A DNA stretch of 64,000 nt from Siphonodentalium dalli (taxonomy: Eukaryota > Mollusca > Scaphopoda > Gadilida > Siphonodentaliidae). The notes beneath the pieces are model-generated. The model made no database searches, had not been told where the DNA came from, and saw nothing but the letters and a program-made list of their open reading frames with translations. The stretch spans positions 205,056,978 to 205,120,977 of the forward strand of contig CP136066.1 of the NCBI GenBank assembly GCA_032622095.1. The letters are read 5' to 3'. Below are positions 52,998-64,000 of the stretch, piece after piece; the first letter of the stretch is position 1; every line of letters starts with the position of its first letter. Position numbers and translations under genes: made by a program.

Positions 52998-54038
52998 GAC
53001 AATCGATTACTCATGAGCTTAAATTAATTGAAACAATAGTAGGGTTCTTCGGTTTCTTTACAGTTACTAGTGAACTCATGATTAACAATTCGCTTGTCCC
53101 CAGATAACGAACTGTCACGTTTGTGACGGAAAGTGTGAGAAACTTGGATTTTGTTGGCCGTTTTGGATGCCATCCTAAACTTATTGTCAACTATGGAGCG
53201 CATGTATATAATGACGTGTCTATTGTGAGTTAGTCATTCTAAGTGTAAACCACATAATTCGTTTTTTTTTGCAAACATTATATTTTAGGGGGTGTGGTTA
53301 AGTTTACGCTCATATCACATTTGCACAGCAATACTCTTGCCATTCCATTATTAAAATCGTTTTTATGTCATTGGGGCAATTTTTCAGCCATATTGCGAAT
53401 CAATAGCCCATGTGGTTCAAAAGTTATAGCCAATAATATGTGACATCTTTTTTCAAATTCCAAGTAATTTTTCGCGATTTCAAAATATTTATCGCAATAT
53501 TTTCTAACTAGCTCATAAATTGGTCTAGTTTTTTTTATCTCGTGTCATTTTATGATCATTTATTATTAATATAAATGATATATTGTGCAGTTTATAGCCA
53601 CAATATTGTGTTTATGCTCTGACACTTGTACTCGAGAAAATTTTCATTTTATTTTAGGGGTAAGAGTTGTCTTCCCTGAAAAATCTATTTTGGGAAACGT
53701 GTTGAAACGGGCAACAAGCAAACTCTGATGCGCCATATGATGAACTTTAATTTGATATATAGAAACCTTTGTTGGTGGGGGGTGCAGCCAACTCGAAAAA
53801 TATCTTGTTTGGCCCACGGACAATAATTTGGCAGCGTGGACGTCCAGAAACTATACAAGTGGTGGATGTTCTCGAAAATTTGAGTGAGCAAAAGCAAAAA
53901 CACTATTGAAAAAATTCGCTAAAAAATATTAAATGGTTTGATCTGGGAAAACTGATTGACAGCGGGTGGATAAATACTCCTGCTTCGTGTGGACATGCGC
54001 ATGCGTTGTTCGTTGTCTGTTTTACGATGAGAAACAAA
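52998..54038. other. Unassigned stretch
   Basis: No gene or repeat recognised; AT-rich. Confidence 0.5.
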
Positions 54039-57000
54039 TAGTCCGAGAGCCCATAAGGTTTTATTGTCGTCACTCTGACCAAAAGACCCACTCTGCTCAT
54101 TTTGTGGCAAATTATATGTAGTTTACGGAAACCAATTTCTTGCGAGTGGGAAACGCGGCGTTTGGGAGATATTTAACATAGAATGATGCCTGGTGAGAGC
54201 GAAACATGTTACTTAAGTGTTGGGGGAGGGTTAGTAATTTCGAATGTATGCATCATATGTGATATCAGCTAACACGTTATCTATACCATTTTGTCGGCAA
54301 TAAGTCATTCTATTTAGTGAATAAACACAGAATTAGAATTTCAGCCACTGACCTCGAGTACGAGAGGTCAAAGGTCAAATATATTTTGAAACGCCATTTT
54401 CTTTTAAATGTCAAATTGGAAAGTTATCTTAAGAAATTTTGTAATCATCTGTTGGAATCCGTTCGAGTATAATTTTGAACTTTACTGTATACCAGATTCG
54501 GATATGTGGAAAGAAAATTAACACAGCCGTAATTGCAACCATTCAAGATGTCAGCCAAAATGTGTGCCGAAATAGCCAAAAACAGTAAACATTAATAAGG
54601 TTTCTTTGATCGCCGTTATAGTAAAGATGATATCACATGCGGTCATGTTGTCCGTTCGATACGTTATGGTAATATACAACCCTTACAAATTAGCCAAAAA
54701 TCCGACACAAAAATCCAATATGGCGGCCAAGATGGCCGCCGAAATGTGAAAATTTGCTATTTTTCGGACATTTCACCACCTTTCGTTTGTCTCTGTTGGA
54801 AAATGTTGGCTCCTTGACGCGACTTTATACATTTATCGTATAGAAGAATCATTGGCGAACACATGGGGATAATAATATACATTCCTTGCTGGAAATGTTT
54901 GTCCGATATCACGTTTTCTCAAATTCCGGTATAATCCGGTCAAAACCAAAACGACGCTAATAACGAAATGACTGTTTCGAATCAATGAATGTTATTGCCA
55001 TCACAACAAAACCCACGCGTATAGATGTGCAGGAGATACTCGAGCTAGGATTCCTCTTATACCTGAGTTGAGAAATATTCACCCAAATCCAATATGGCGG
55101 CTAAAATGGCCACCAGAAATAGAAATATTGCCGAATATCGCTGATTTTAACATCAGTGACAGTTATTGTCACGACAACTCAACACCGGCTTACTATTGTG
55201 AGTTGGGTACACTGAGTCGAAGAACTGTGCCTATATTTCATCCAAATAAAAGTTGCCCAAATTCAAAATGGCGCCCACAATGATGGACATATTTAGAAAA
55301 TCACAGAAAATCTCTCATATTCACATCATTGGGCATTATTGACGAGACAACTCTACCCATGCTTACAGCCGATTTGGAAATACTGTGATAAAGTAATTAT
55401 CTTGGATTTGATGAAGAACTTTTCTTCCAAATCGAAGATGGCGGCCGTAATGGAGTCCGAGATTTGAAAACAAGCTTAATTCCTTTACTTTCATACTATG
55501 TGCGTCATTGTTGTGAGAATTCTACACACACTTAAATATTCATATGGAAATTGACATGAAGTATCTATTTGAGTTTGGTCAACTCTCATAATCAAGATTG
55601 CTGCCAAACTGGTGGCCAGAAATTGAAAAGAAGTCGAAATTATCACACACTAATTTCAACTTTTCGTCATAATATCAATATGTATGGATTGAACGAAACG
55701 GTACATAAGCCAACTATTAGTTCCAACATAGGTCGTCGCCTTCTGGAAGGACGAAAACCCACAATAATCGTGATGTGGCATTTCGAAATCCATTCTCCAC
55801 TAAGCGCCCATACTGGCCGTAATCGTATATGGGTGCACCGAATAGTCATATTATGACTTCCAAGAATCAAAACAACAGTACCAGAGCTTATTCTGATTTG
55901 CCATTTTCAGCATTATATGGGCCAGCATTCGTTTCTTCATCACATTAATCTATCTTGTTGACACCAACACAGTTTTCTACAATTCGTGGCAGAAGGGTCC
56001 CACTAACCGAAATGTTTCAAACAACACATATGCCGGTGTCAAGCTCACGCGTTTGTCTCGAAAGATGGGAATTCTTATCCTTATTCTTGACGAGCTTCAT
56101 TCGTGGTAGCTTATGGTATAATTCAGACACTACATATGGGGTCTGATCGTCATATTGTGTGATAAACTAGAAAGTTATGCGGTCGATGCTTACAATAGCT
56201 TTCAGAAGGACGTCTCTATCTGCGTATTTTTCAGATTTTGTAACTTAATGTGGATAACAAAATGGTGATCTACCCATCCAGCCACGTCTAAATATATGGT
56301 TCATCAATTCACATATTCACATACTGACGTAGCCGGATATCTTCTGTATATGGCTTCGAATTTCTGAAAGCCTAACATTTGACGGGTGCCTTTCTGCTAA
56401 GGCGTAGAAGACCATAATGCATAATATACTTTCACTTCTTGACCGTGATCACAATAACAGTCCTTGTGGCTTCCAGCAATCGTCTCACCGTACAGACCCA
56501 AGCAGATAATAACAATACACAGTCATGGTGGCGTCCGTCAATCGTCTCACCGTACATATCCAAGCAGATAATAACAATACACACGGTGCTAGTTTGTGGG
56601 CAAGTGTCATGATAGTGGAAATGAAATTGAACCATAACTGCACTGCCTCTTCTTTGGGTATGTTTTAGATTTAGACATGATCTCATGTAGCTTTGCTTTC
56701 CTTATATGCTAAGAATGTATCTTCCAATCCGTCTGGAAGCCGTTCTTAATCAATTAGACCAGGCTTGTACCATTGGCTACTACTATATAAGCCCCACCCA
56801 GAATGGGATGTAGTCTTGATGACGATACATTTGATAGTTGATGTCATACTCACGATGGATGATGGTCGGTGTGGTTCAAGAAAGTACAATGCCATCACCA
56901 CAAGGGTGAAATTTTTAACTCGAAAAACATCTAGGGGATTGTGAGACCTTGCATTAAGTTTAACCTACGTTGGATACACCAATTTATTTCTTGGTAACAT

Positions 57001-59846
57001 CGCCATTCAAAGCCATTGTCCTGCATGAGACATATTAACTACTATATTCTAAAGTTATTTACTATAAAGCTATATGACCATAACGGTCAAGTTCACCAAT
57101 GTCATCATCAATTCCCATCGATCTATAAATTGTTCTCACATATGCATCACAGTTCCTTGGAAAATACCGCCCATATACTGACACTAGTCTTGAGAAAGGA
57201 TAACAACAACGCATACCTTCATTCCATAAAGACATCATTTAGCCCATCCGACTCTTCTGGGGAGGATAGGATAGTATTATCCAGACAGAATTACATGTCT
57301 GGTCAAGTTGATTAAGAACGGACTTGAAACTGATGTGGAAACACCAATATTACCACACCAAAAGCACCAACACATGACATTCTATATCTGAAACATCCAC
57401 CTGATGTGGGGGTGTATGCCGTGGCCCATTTCATTCCCACTGTCATGGCGCTTGTCTACAAACTAGCACCGCGAGTATTGTTCTTCTCTGCTAACGAGAC
57501 GAATGCGGGACGTTACAAAGTTGCTTAGGGTCATGATCAAGAAGTGTGTGTAGTCGGTACATTATGGTCTTCTCTGTAGCAGATATGCATGTGTCAAGGG
57601 AATGAGACAGCTAGCTACCTTTGAAACACTGCCGAAGTTGTCCACGTATGCCAATACGTTCGCTAAGTTTGTGAGTTGAACCATCTATTGATAAATGACT
57701 AGTTAGCTGGGAAGTTCGCCAGGTGCACATGTGGTTATCCACATGTGATATGAGAAAGACATACATGGATATGACCTGTAAGCTTGTATACTTATAGACC
57801 ATATGCCTTTCTAGTTCAAGATGACGAGCAAATCCCATATTTCGCAGGTATTTAAAATCTTAATCTTTACACCGGAAAATTAATTGCTTGAAACGTTATG
57901 ATAAGAGGGACTCTACTCCCAGGAGGTGTTGAATACTTTGCCGGTGTGAGCGACCTAGATTGATCAGGCAAAGAAATGGAAACTGGTCCAGATCATTAAG
58001 AACGTGGCAAATCATAATCTGTTATCAGGTAATTGTTCTAACATGGCTATTCGGCGCACCTACGGTTACGGCCATTATCTGCTCGAAGTGTCGAATGGAT
58101 TTCGAAATGTCACATCGCGATTTTAATTGCTGGTTTTCGTACTTCCAGAAGGATGCGAGCATTTTTATGCATTTTGATACGTTTTAAGTTGCACTAATAA
58201 GTGGTTTGTGTATAGTTTCGTCCATACATATTGATATTATGATTTCTTTTCAATCTCTGGGTCCAGTTTAGCTGCCATCTTAACCTTGAGTACCAACGCC
58301 AATAGCCAAACTCAAACTCAAATCAATACTTCATATCAATTTTCCATATCAGCATGTAATGGTGGGTAGAATTCGCGAAACAATAACGCCCATCGTAAGA
58401 AAGTAAAGGAATGTTGGCGAGTTTTCAAATATCGGTCGCCATTTTGGCCACCATCTTAGATTTGGAAAACTATTTCTTGCATGGGATGTAAGGTAATTAC
58501 TTCATCACAGTATTTCCAACTCAGCTGTAAGCATGGGTAGAGTTGTCTTGACAATAATGTCCAATGATGTGAATATGAGAGATTTTCGATGATTTTCTAA
58601 ATATGTCCACCATTGTGGGCGCCATTTTGGATTTGGGCGACTTTATTTGGATGCAATATAGACACTTCGACTCAGTGTCCCCAACTCACAATATGTGTGG
58701 AGTTCTCGTGACAATAACTGTCACTGATGTTCAAATCAGCGATTTTCGGCAATTTTTCTATTTCTGGTGGCCATTTTGGCAGCCATCTTGGATTTGGGTG
58801 AATATTTCTCAACTCAGGTATAAGAGGAATCCTAGCTCGAGTATTTCCTGCACATATATACGCGTGGGTTTTGTTGTGATAGCAATAACATTCATTAATG
58901 ATTCGAAACAGTCATTGCGTTATTAGCGTCGTTTTGTCTTTGACCGAATTATACCGGCATTTGGGAAAACGTGATATCGGACAAAAATTTCCAGCAAGGA
59001 ATGTATATTATTATCCCCATGTGTTCGCCAACAATTCTTCTATACGATAAATGTATAAAATCGCGTCAAGGAGCCAATATTTTCCAACAGAGACAAACGA
59101 AAGGTGGTGAAATGTCCGAAAAATAGCAAATTTTCACATTTCGGCGGCCATCTTGGCCGCCATATTGGATTTTTGTGTCGGATTTTTGGCTAATTTGTAA
59201 GGGTTGTATATTACCATAACGTATCGAACATGACAACATGACCGCATGTGACATCATCTTTACTATAACGGCGATCAGAGAGACCTTATGAATTTTTACT
59301 GTTTTTGGCTATTTCGGCACACAATTTGGCTGACATCTTGAATGGTTGTAATTACGGCTGTGTTAATTTTCTTTCCACATATCCGAATCTGGTATACAGT
59401 AAAGTTAAAAATTATACTAGAACGGATTCCAACAGATGATTATAAAATTTCTTAAGCTAACTTTCCAATTTGACATTTAAAAAAAAATGGCGTTTCAAAA
59501 TATATTTTACCTTTGACCTCTCGTATTCGAGGTCAGTGGCTGAAATTCTAATTCTGTGTTTATTCACTAGATAGAATGACTTATTGCCGACAAAATGGTA
59601 TATATAACGTGTTAGCTGACATTACATATGTTGCATACATTCGAAATTACTAACCCTCCCCCCAACACTTAAGTAACATTTTTCGCTCTCACCAGGCATC
59701 ATTCTATGTTAAATATCTCACAAACGCCGCGTTTCCCACTCGCAAGAAATTGGTTTCCGTAAACTACATATAATTTGCCACAAAATGAGCAGAGTGGGTC
59801 TTTTGGTCAGAGTGACGACAATAAAACCTTATGGGCTCTCGGACTA
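54039..59846. repeat. Giant near-palindrome, 5.8 kb
   Basis: Outer ends TAGTCCGAGAGCCCATAAGG and CCTTATGGGCTCTCGGACTA. The arms, each roughly 2.7 kb, pair throughout with moderate divergence: GAAACCAATTTCTTGCGAGT (54130) with its complement at 59737, CAATATGGCGGCCAAGATGG (54716) with 59150, and GGTGCTAGTTTGTGGGCAAG (56584) with the diverged complement near 57456. The centre is about 56.95-57.0 kb, with a poorly pairing loop of about 400 bp. Each arm has recurring AATATGGCGGCC-like blocks at intervals of about 170-370 bp. No coding capacity recognised. It may be a single foldback element or an inverted duplication. Confidence 0.85.
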
Positions 59847-60892
59847 AAACATATCCCCATATCATATACGTGAAATTGACTTTCCCATATTCTCGGTTTT
59901 GGCGATACCCTCGGTTTGGCGATACCACGTACACGGGGGTGAAGTAGTTGTACCAACAAAATACTGTTCACTGAGTGTGTACTCATGAATATATCACTTT
60001 GTTACCCAATAGTAGAGTTTTACTTCGTAAATCATTGGGATTTAGAATTAACTGGTTAACCCCAAATTCGCGTTTGTAACGCCAAAACGAACTGTTGCCC
60101 GCCCTGAATGAACTGTTGCCCGGTTTGCAATCACGGTCAGCTTTCGTGACGCCACGAGTGAACTGTTGCCCGACCCGAGCGAACTGTTGACTGGCTCCGA
60201 GCGAACTGTTGATTGGCCCGAACGAACTGTTACATGGTTTGCAATTTCCGTGACGTTTCGGCTATTTCCGGAAAATTCCGGTTTCGTTTTTTAATTATAC
60301 CGGATTTCCGCATTCTCATAATTCGAAATAACACTATTAAAGAGTTTGATTAATTAGCAATGACCTGATTATATACAAGTAAATGTATTGGGTAACAAAG
60401 CAATTATTTCATGTGTCTTTTGGGAACAGGCAAAATTGTTGTCCCTCGGTATCAGGAATGACTGATCATCTCGGGTCAAACAATTTTGACTGTTCCCAAA
60501 AGACACATGAAATAATTGCTTATTATACCATGGAGTATATAAAATCACGACATTCCACATACTCCATCACAGTGGGTTGTATGAGATGGCCGACGACCCT
60601 TTCAAATCTTCCCGGGTATCACCCCCACCATCTCCAAACTTTCATACTCCATCACAATCATGGCTGGTAATCAAGTTATTGTTACATTCATCCCTAACTC
60701 CAAAGGCGGAATGCTGACATCTCGTTTACGGCCACTTCAAATTCCGTCTTAAATCACAGAAACCCCCAAAGTTACTATTTAGAATGTATGTTATTCGTTT
60801 TGTTAACTGTATATTATCTTAACTCTTACAATAAATAAAAATGTTCAAGTCAAAGTATCTAAAATTGTCTCCTCTGAAACCACCGATAACAC
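59847..60892. other. Stretch with GAACTGTTG repeats and a hairpin
   Basis: GAACTGTTG(C/A) recurs about six times at 60088-60232, spaced irregularly. A hairpin follows at 60398-60521. No gene recognised. Confidence 0.55.
60398..60521. repeat. Hairpin, 124 bp
   Basis: Arms AAGCAATTATTTCATGTGTC then TTTTGGGAACAG and the complement; the inner arms diverge. Confidence 0.9.
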
Positions 60893-61106
60893 AAATCAGC
60901 CAATAACGTAAGACCTCCCTTTTGCTTTTCTACCTCTTTACAGAAATCATCCATACCACATGCTATTAAACTTTGGAATGCATTATCAAACAAAGCGAAA
61001 ATGTGCGAAACGGTTTCAGAATTTAAACAATTCCTGAAAAAAGATTGCATAGAACCTCCACAATTCTACGAGTATGCAAATACACGGCAAAGTCAAATAA
61101 TCCACT
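60893..61106 (+). mobile_element. LINE reverse-transcriptase tail, upstream part
   Basis: The plus frame reads SSIPHAIKLWNALSNKAKMC, ETVSEFKQFLKK and FYEYANTRQSQIIH. The P-x-A-I-x-L-W-N-x-L ... F-K-x-x-L pattern is typical of the region after the RT domain in many non-LTR retrotransposons. The upstream part is lost before an in-frame stop near 60890. It continues at 62982 beyond an insertion. Confidence 0.7.
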
Positions 61107-62981
61107 GAGGCGTTATTTCGCTAAAATCCGATTCAGATTCTGGATTCAGATTACAGATTGGTCCCCGTACGACTTGGTTCGGCAAAAGAACAGACCAGAA
61201 ATTGGCAGAATCAGTAAACGAACAGACCGTAATCTCAATTTCGTGTTAATCCGATTGGGATTCGGATTCCGATTACGGACTCAAATGTTCGTAATGTAAA
61301 CAAACCGAGATTTCGCCACCTCAGAGTTTAAAAACACAATAAAACATAAGAATCCGTCTCTTGTGTACAAATTATTGCAGAATATAAACAATCTATATCA
61401 AAGAATTTTAAATGCGGAGACAAATTTGTTTTATTGAATGTAAACTGGGAGAATATTACTGAAATTAGCCAAATAATAACGCTATTGATAGTAACGCTGG
61501 GGGAGCACTTCGGTTGATGGCGAAGCAATAATTGCAAATCATTGTTGATTGTCACTTTCATATGTCCATTTCATAATTCCATCCTTAAAATACCGCCCGA
61601 ACCCATGTCGATTTCGAATTCGGCGGATACGTCACTATTGACCGAATTCATATGAACCTGCATGGATATGTCTTCTGCTGTGTTCGTTATTATAATGTTT
61701 CTTCTTATTCAAGAAATAGTAGGATTATATGGTATCGATGGATTATCAGATACACGTATGTACTATCATCTAGTCTTAAAGTTATAGCAATTTCATGTTT
61801 AACATGTTTTGTTTCGTTAAATGCAGTCGTTTTGCACAATAGTCTCTGTATAGACAACAGACACATGTTCTAGGGACGTGGCTAGAAGTTTCCTCAAATT
61901 TCCGGCCAACTGCACCCCCCCCCCCCCCCCATTGAACCAAACATCAATCTCACAGGTTCGCAAAATTCAATTTGCTCCCCTTGGAAATATCCAATCTGAC
62001 AAACACTAAGATTGGAAAATTACCAACTTTTACTGGTTGAAAAAAATCAAACAATGAGAACAATGCCAACCTATATATGGTGTCAAATTAATGTCCAACT
62101 AATGTTGTGTCATGCATGAAATTTCCGACTGCTGGAATGTACCAAAGTTTAGTTTAGATATATTTATTTCAAATATATGTCAAATTTAGATAACACATGA
62201 TATATAACACATACATTTGTTTATACATACAAAGGAATTGGGGGACAAGTACTGACTCACTTAAGGGTACCCCCTCTCCCATATGTTATTACACTGAAAA
62301 AATAAATAATTAGTAATGGCAAAGCAACATGACTACCAAAACAAGTTGAACATATATACAGATCACTGGACACCCCCTCTCCCGAGTTAGTCATAAGTTT
62401 GTATATGTATTTATTTAAAATCGGGTTTGTTTGTTGCGTTTGTTGGCTTGTACGTATCATTATTTGAAACAGTTAGTCAAAATAATCCTGATTTTCCTCA
62501 CGTATGAATGACTGCACAGCTTAGCAAATTGTACCAAAGTTCGGGTGGGGGTCGAGACACCCAATCAACCCCTGTCGTCACGTCCCTGTTCAACTGACAA
62601 GTTTCGTGTGTTCTTCACAACATCTTCGGAATTTGATTCAGGAGGCCTAGAGCTGTCACGTTTAGATATGCTTGCCATCATCAATAAACACACTTTAACT
62701 TGAAAAAAAAAGATGCGATTAAGTCGGATTGGCAGCAAATTATGTGCCGTGTATATACACATATAAGAAAAGCATGACTTTCACAACAAACATGAACTTT
62801 ATAATATAAGATACAAATGATACTTGTGTCAAATACATGAGCCATGTTTGACGCTGGGAGAACATTAAACATAGTTTCGGAGACCACGTGGATTTCAAAA
62901 TCTGACCTAGAATCGGGAATTAGCCCCGCCCCCGTAATCGGCTTCGGATTCTCAATCCGGATTTTAGCGAAATTACGACTC
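61107..62981. mobile_element. Inverted-repeat element N inserted in the LINE relic
   Basis: 1875 bp with ends GAGGCGTTATTTCGCTAAAA and the complement-type TTTTAGCGAAATTACGACTC; inverted similarity runs about 50 bp (AATCCGATTCAGATTCTGGA against the right end). The target duplication is not clear. The interior has a poly(C) run (61915-61931) and no recognised gene. Confidence 0.65.
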
Positions 62982-63281
62982 TGTCGAATACGTCTCGAAT
63001 GCAGTAATCTGAATGATCACTTATACCAAAATCACTTGCAGGATAATTCCGATTGTACTTATTGTGGCCTATGACAGAGACCACAGAACACTTCTTCTTT
63101 TATTGTCGAAAGTTCACGAACGAACGAACGAACGATATGCTTTCAAGGTCTTCGCAACAGACCATGTTTAAATGAACTTATTAAAGGATCACTATCATTA
63201 CCAATAGATCATAACATTGATATCTTCGCAAGAGAACAGACATATATTCTACTTACAAAAAGATTTGCGACTAACTGAGAG
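62982..63281 (+). mobile_element. LINE reverse-transcriptase tail, downstream part
   Basis: Carries RIRLECSNLNDHLYQNHLQD and DCTYCG. After a +1 frame change it reads TETTEHFFFYCRKF, then NELIKGSL, SLPIDHNIDIFAREQTYILL and TKRF in a further frame. R-L-x-x-C-S-x-L-N ... C-x-x-C-G ... E-T-x-E-H-F-F-F-x-C is the usual C-terminal signature of this LINE type. An ACGA simple repeat (63118-63133) sits at the second frame change. Confidence 0.72.
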
Positions 63282-63612
63282 AAAACAAACTATACTATCA
63301 GCAATGCGGTAACCCTTGTCTTCTTGAACGGATTGGTGGGAGGGGGGCTATAGGTGCTGAGGGGAGGGCAGACAGGAAGCTATATATATATCCATTAATA
63401 ATTCGCAGTCAACATAACTCAATTATATATTAATGATAAACCAGTTATCGCCCATTGCCATGACTGGATATCCAATGGGGAAATGACAAATATAAGCTTA
63501 TAAAGCTTACAGTCAGATCCTTTTCTCACATCTTATATGCTGGGACATGCGTGTTAACATTTTGTAATAAATATATGTGTTTAATTAAAATTGTACATGT
63601 AAGTAGTATTGG
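63282..63612. other. Unassigned stretch
   Basis: No gene or repeat recognised apart from a short G-rich run near 63337-63368. Confidence 0.5.
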
Positions 63613-63855
63613 CGGACACTCTGGCCCACCCCGTCGCTGCGCGACACTCTGGCCCTGGCCAGAGTGTCCCGCAGGATTTGGTTTGCATTTTTTCTGGCCC
63701 ACCCACCTCGCTGCGCGACACTCTGGCCCGGGCCAGACTGTCCCGCAGCGAGGGGGTGGGCCAGAAAAAATTCAAATCAAATCCTGCGGGACACTCTGGC
63801 CCGGGCCAGAGTGTCGCGCAGCGAGCGGGTGGGCCAGAGTGTCCCGCCCAGGGTC
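63613..63855. repeat. GC-rich compound palindrome
   Basis: About ten occurrences of GGGCCAGAGTGTC, CACTCTGGCCC or close variants, in both orientations, with CGCTGCGCG/CGCGCAGCG and AAATCCTGCGGG/CCCGCAGGATTTG as further inverted pairs. Several overlapping hairpins are possible. Far more GC-rich than its surroundings. The overlapping ORFs on both strands are artefacts. Confidence 0.9.
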
Positions 63856-64000
63856 TGTCCAGAGGTTGTGTTACATTATAAAGAGTAAGGCGAGCGCTTC
63901 GAAGGATTTTTTGACAGAAAAGAGCACAATTTACAAATGTATCGATTTTCCTCGGATTATAATGCCAGTGTGGTAAGCGAAGGGCGCTCCCCTTCGCTGT

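Noticed and set aside
54039-59846. Terminal inverted repeats of a large virus-like or self-synthesising element
   Set aside because: No capsid, polymerase or integrase-like peptide is seen in either arm or the loop; the pairing runs through almost the whole length, as in a foldback.
63551-63976. 141-codon Pro/Gly-rich ORF
   Set aside because: Generated by the GC-rich palindrome array; frames on the opposite strand show the same motifs.

Overview
This is a eukaryotic, gene-poor, AT-rich window that looks like a marine invertebrate genome. It holds one well-supported multi-exon gene (11098-35496, plus strand) in a dense bed of short DNA transposons, foldback elements, minisatellites and Helitron-like units. 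The gene encodes a secreted or membrane-tethered two-copper monooxygenase of the PHM/DBH/MOXD family with an N-terminal temptin-like domain. Temptin-type domains are best known from molluscs, so a lophotrochozoan such as a mollusc or brachiopod is a reasonable guess. The sequence alone does not fix the species.

Layout. 1-11.0 kb: MITEs with TTAA target sites, four minisatellites, one minus-strand Helitron-like copy and several foldbacks. 11.1-35.5 kb: the monooxygenase gene. Its eight exons join in frame over 1749 coding bases (582 residues), with GT-AG introns of 0.6 to 7.9 kb. Its introns hold most of the remarkable structure: a 2.25-kb palindrome, two further inverted-repeat elements, nested MITEs, a 52-bp minisatellite, a tandemly repeated splice-donor region, and an inverted broken copy of exon 4. 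35.5-43.9 kb: 3' flank, a 2.6-kb 35-bp minisatellite, degenerate hairpin cassettes and a further MITE. 43.9-47.4 kb: nothing I can assign. 47.4-51.6 kb: a head-to-tail array of six Helitron-like units. 52.3-53.0 kb: a second copy of a TTAA MITE. 54.0-59.8 kb: a 5.8-kb near-palindrome. 60.9-63.3 kb: a LINE reverse-transcriptase tail split by a 1.9-kb inverted-repeat element. 63.6-63.85 kb: a GC-rich compound palindrome.

The mobile elements interlock. At least five short families insert at or are flanked by TTAA, as piggyBac-type elements are. One roughly 70-bp palindromic cassette recurs in unrelated element backgrounds and has seeded a minisatellite. Two nested insertions can be read against empty sites elsewhere in the window, giving an order of events. 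MITE ends lie 21 bp from the exon 5 acceptor and 55 bp from the start codon, so mobile DNA probably supplies splicing or promoter sequence to the gene. All alignments were done by eye; no database search was run.
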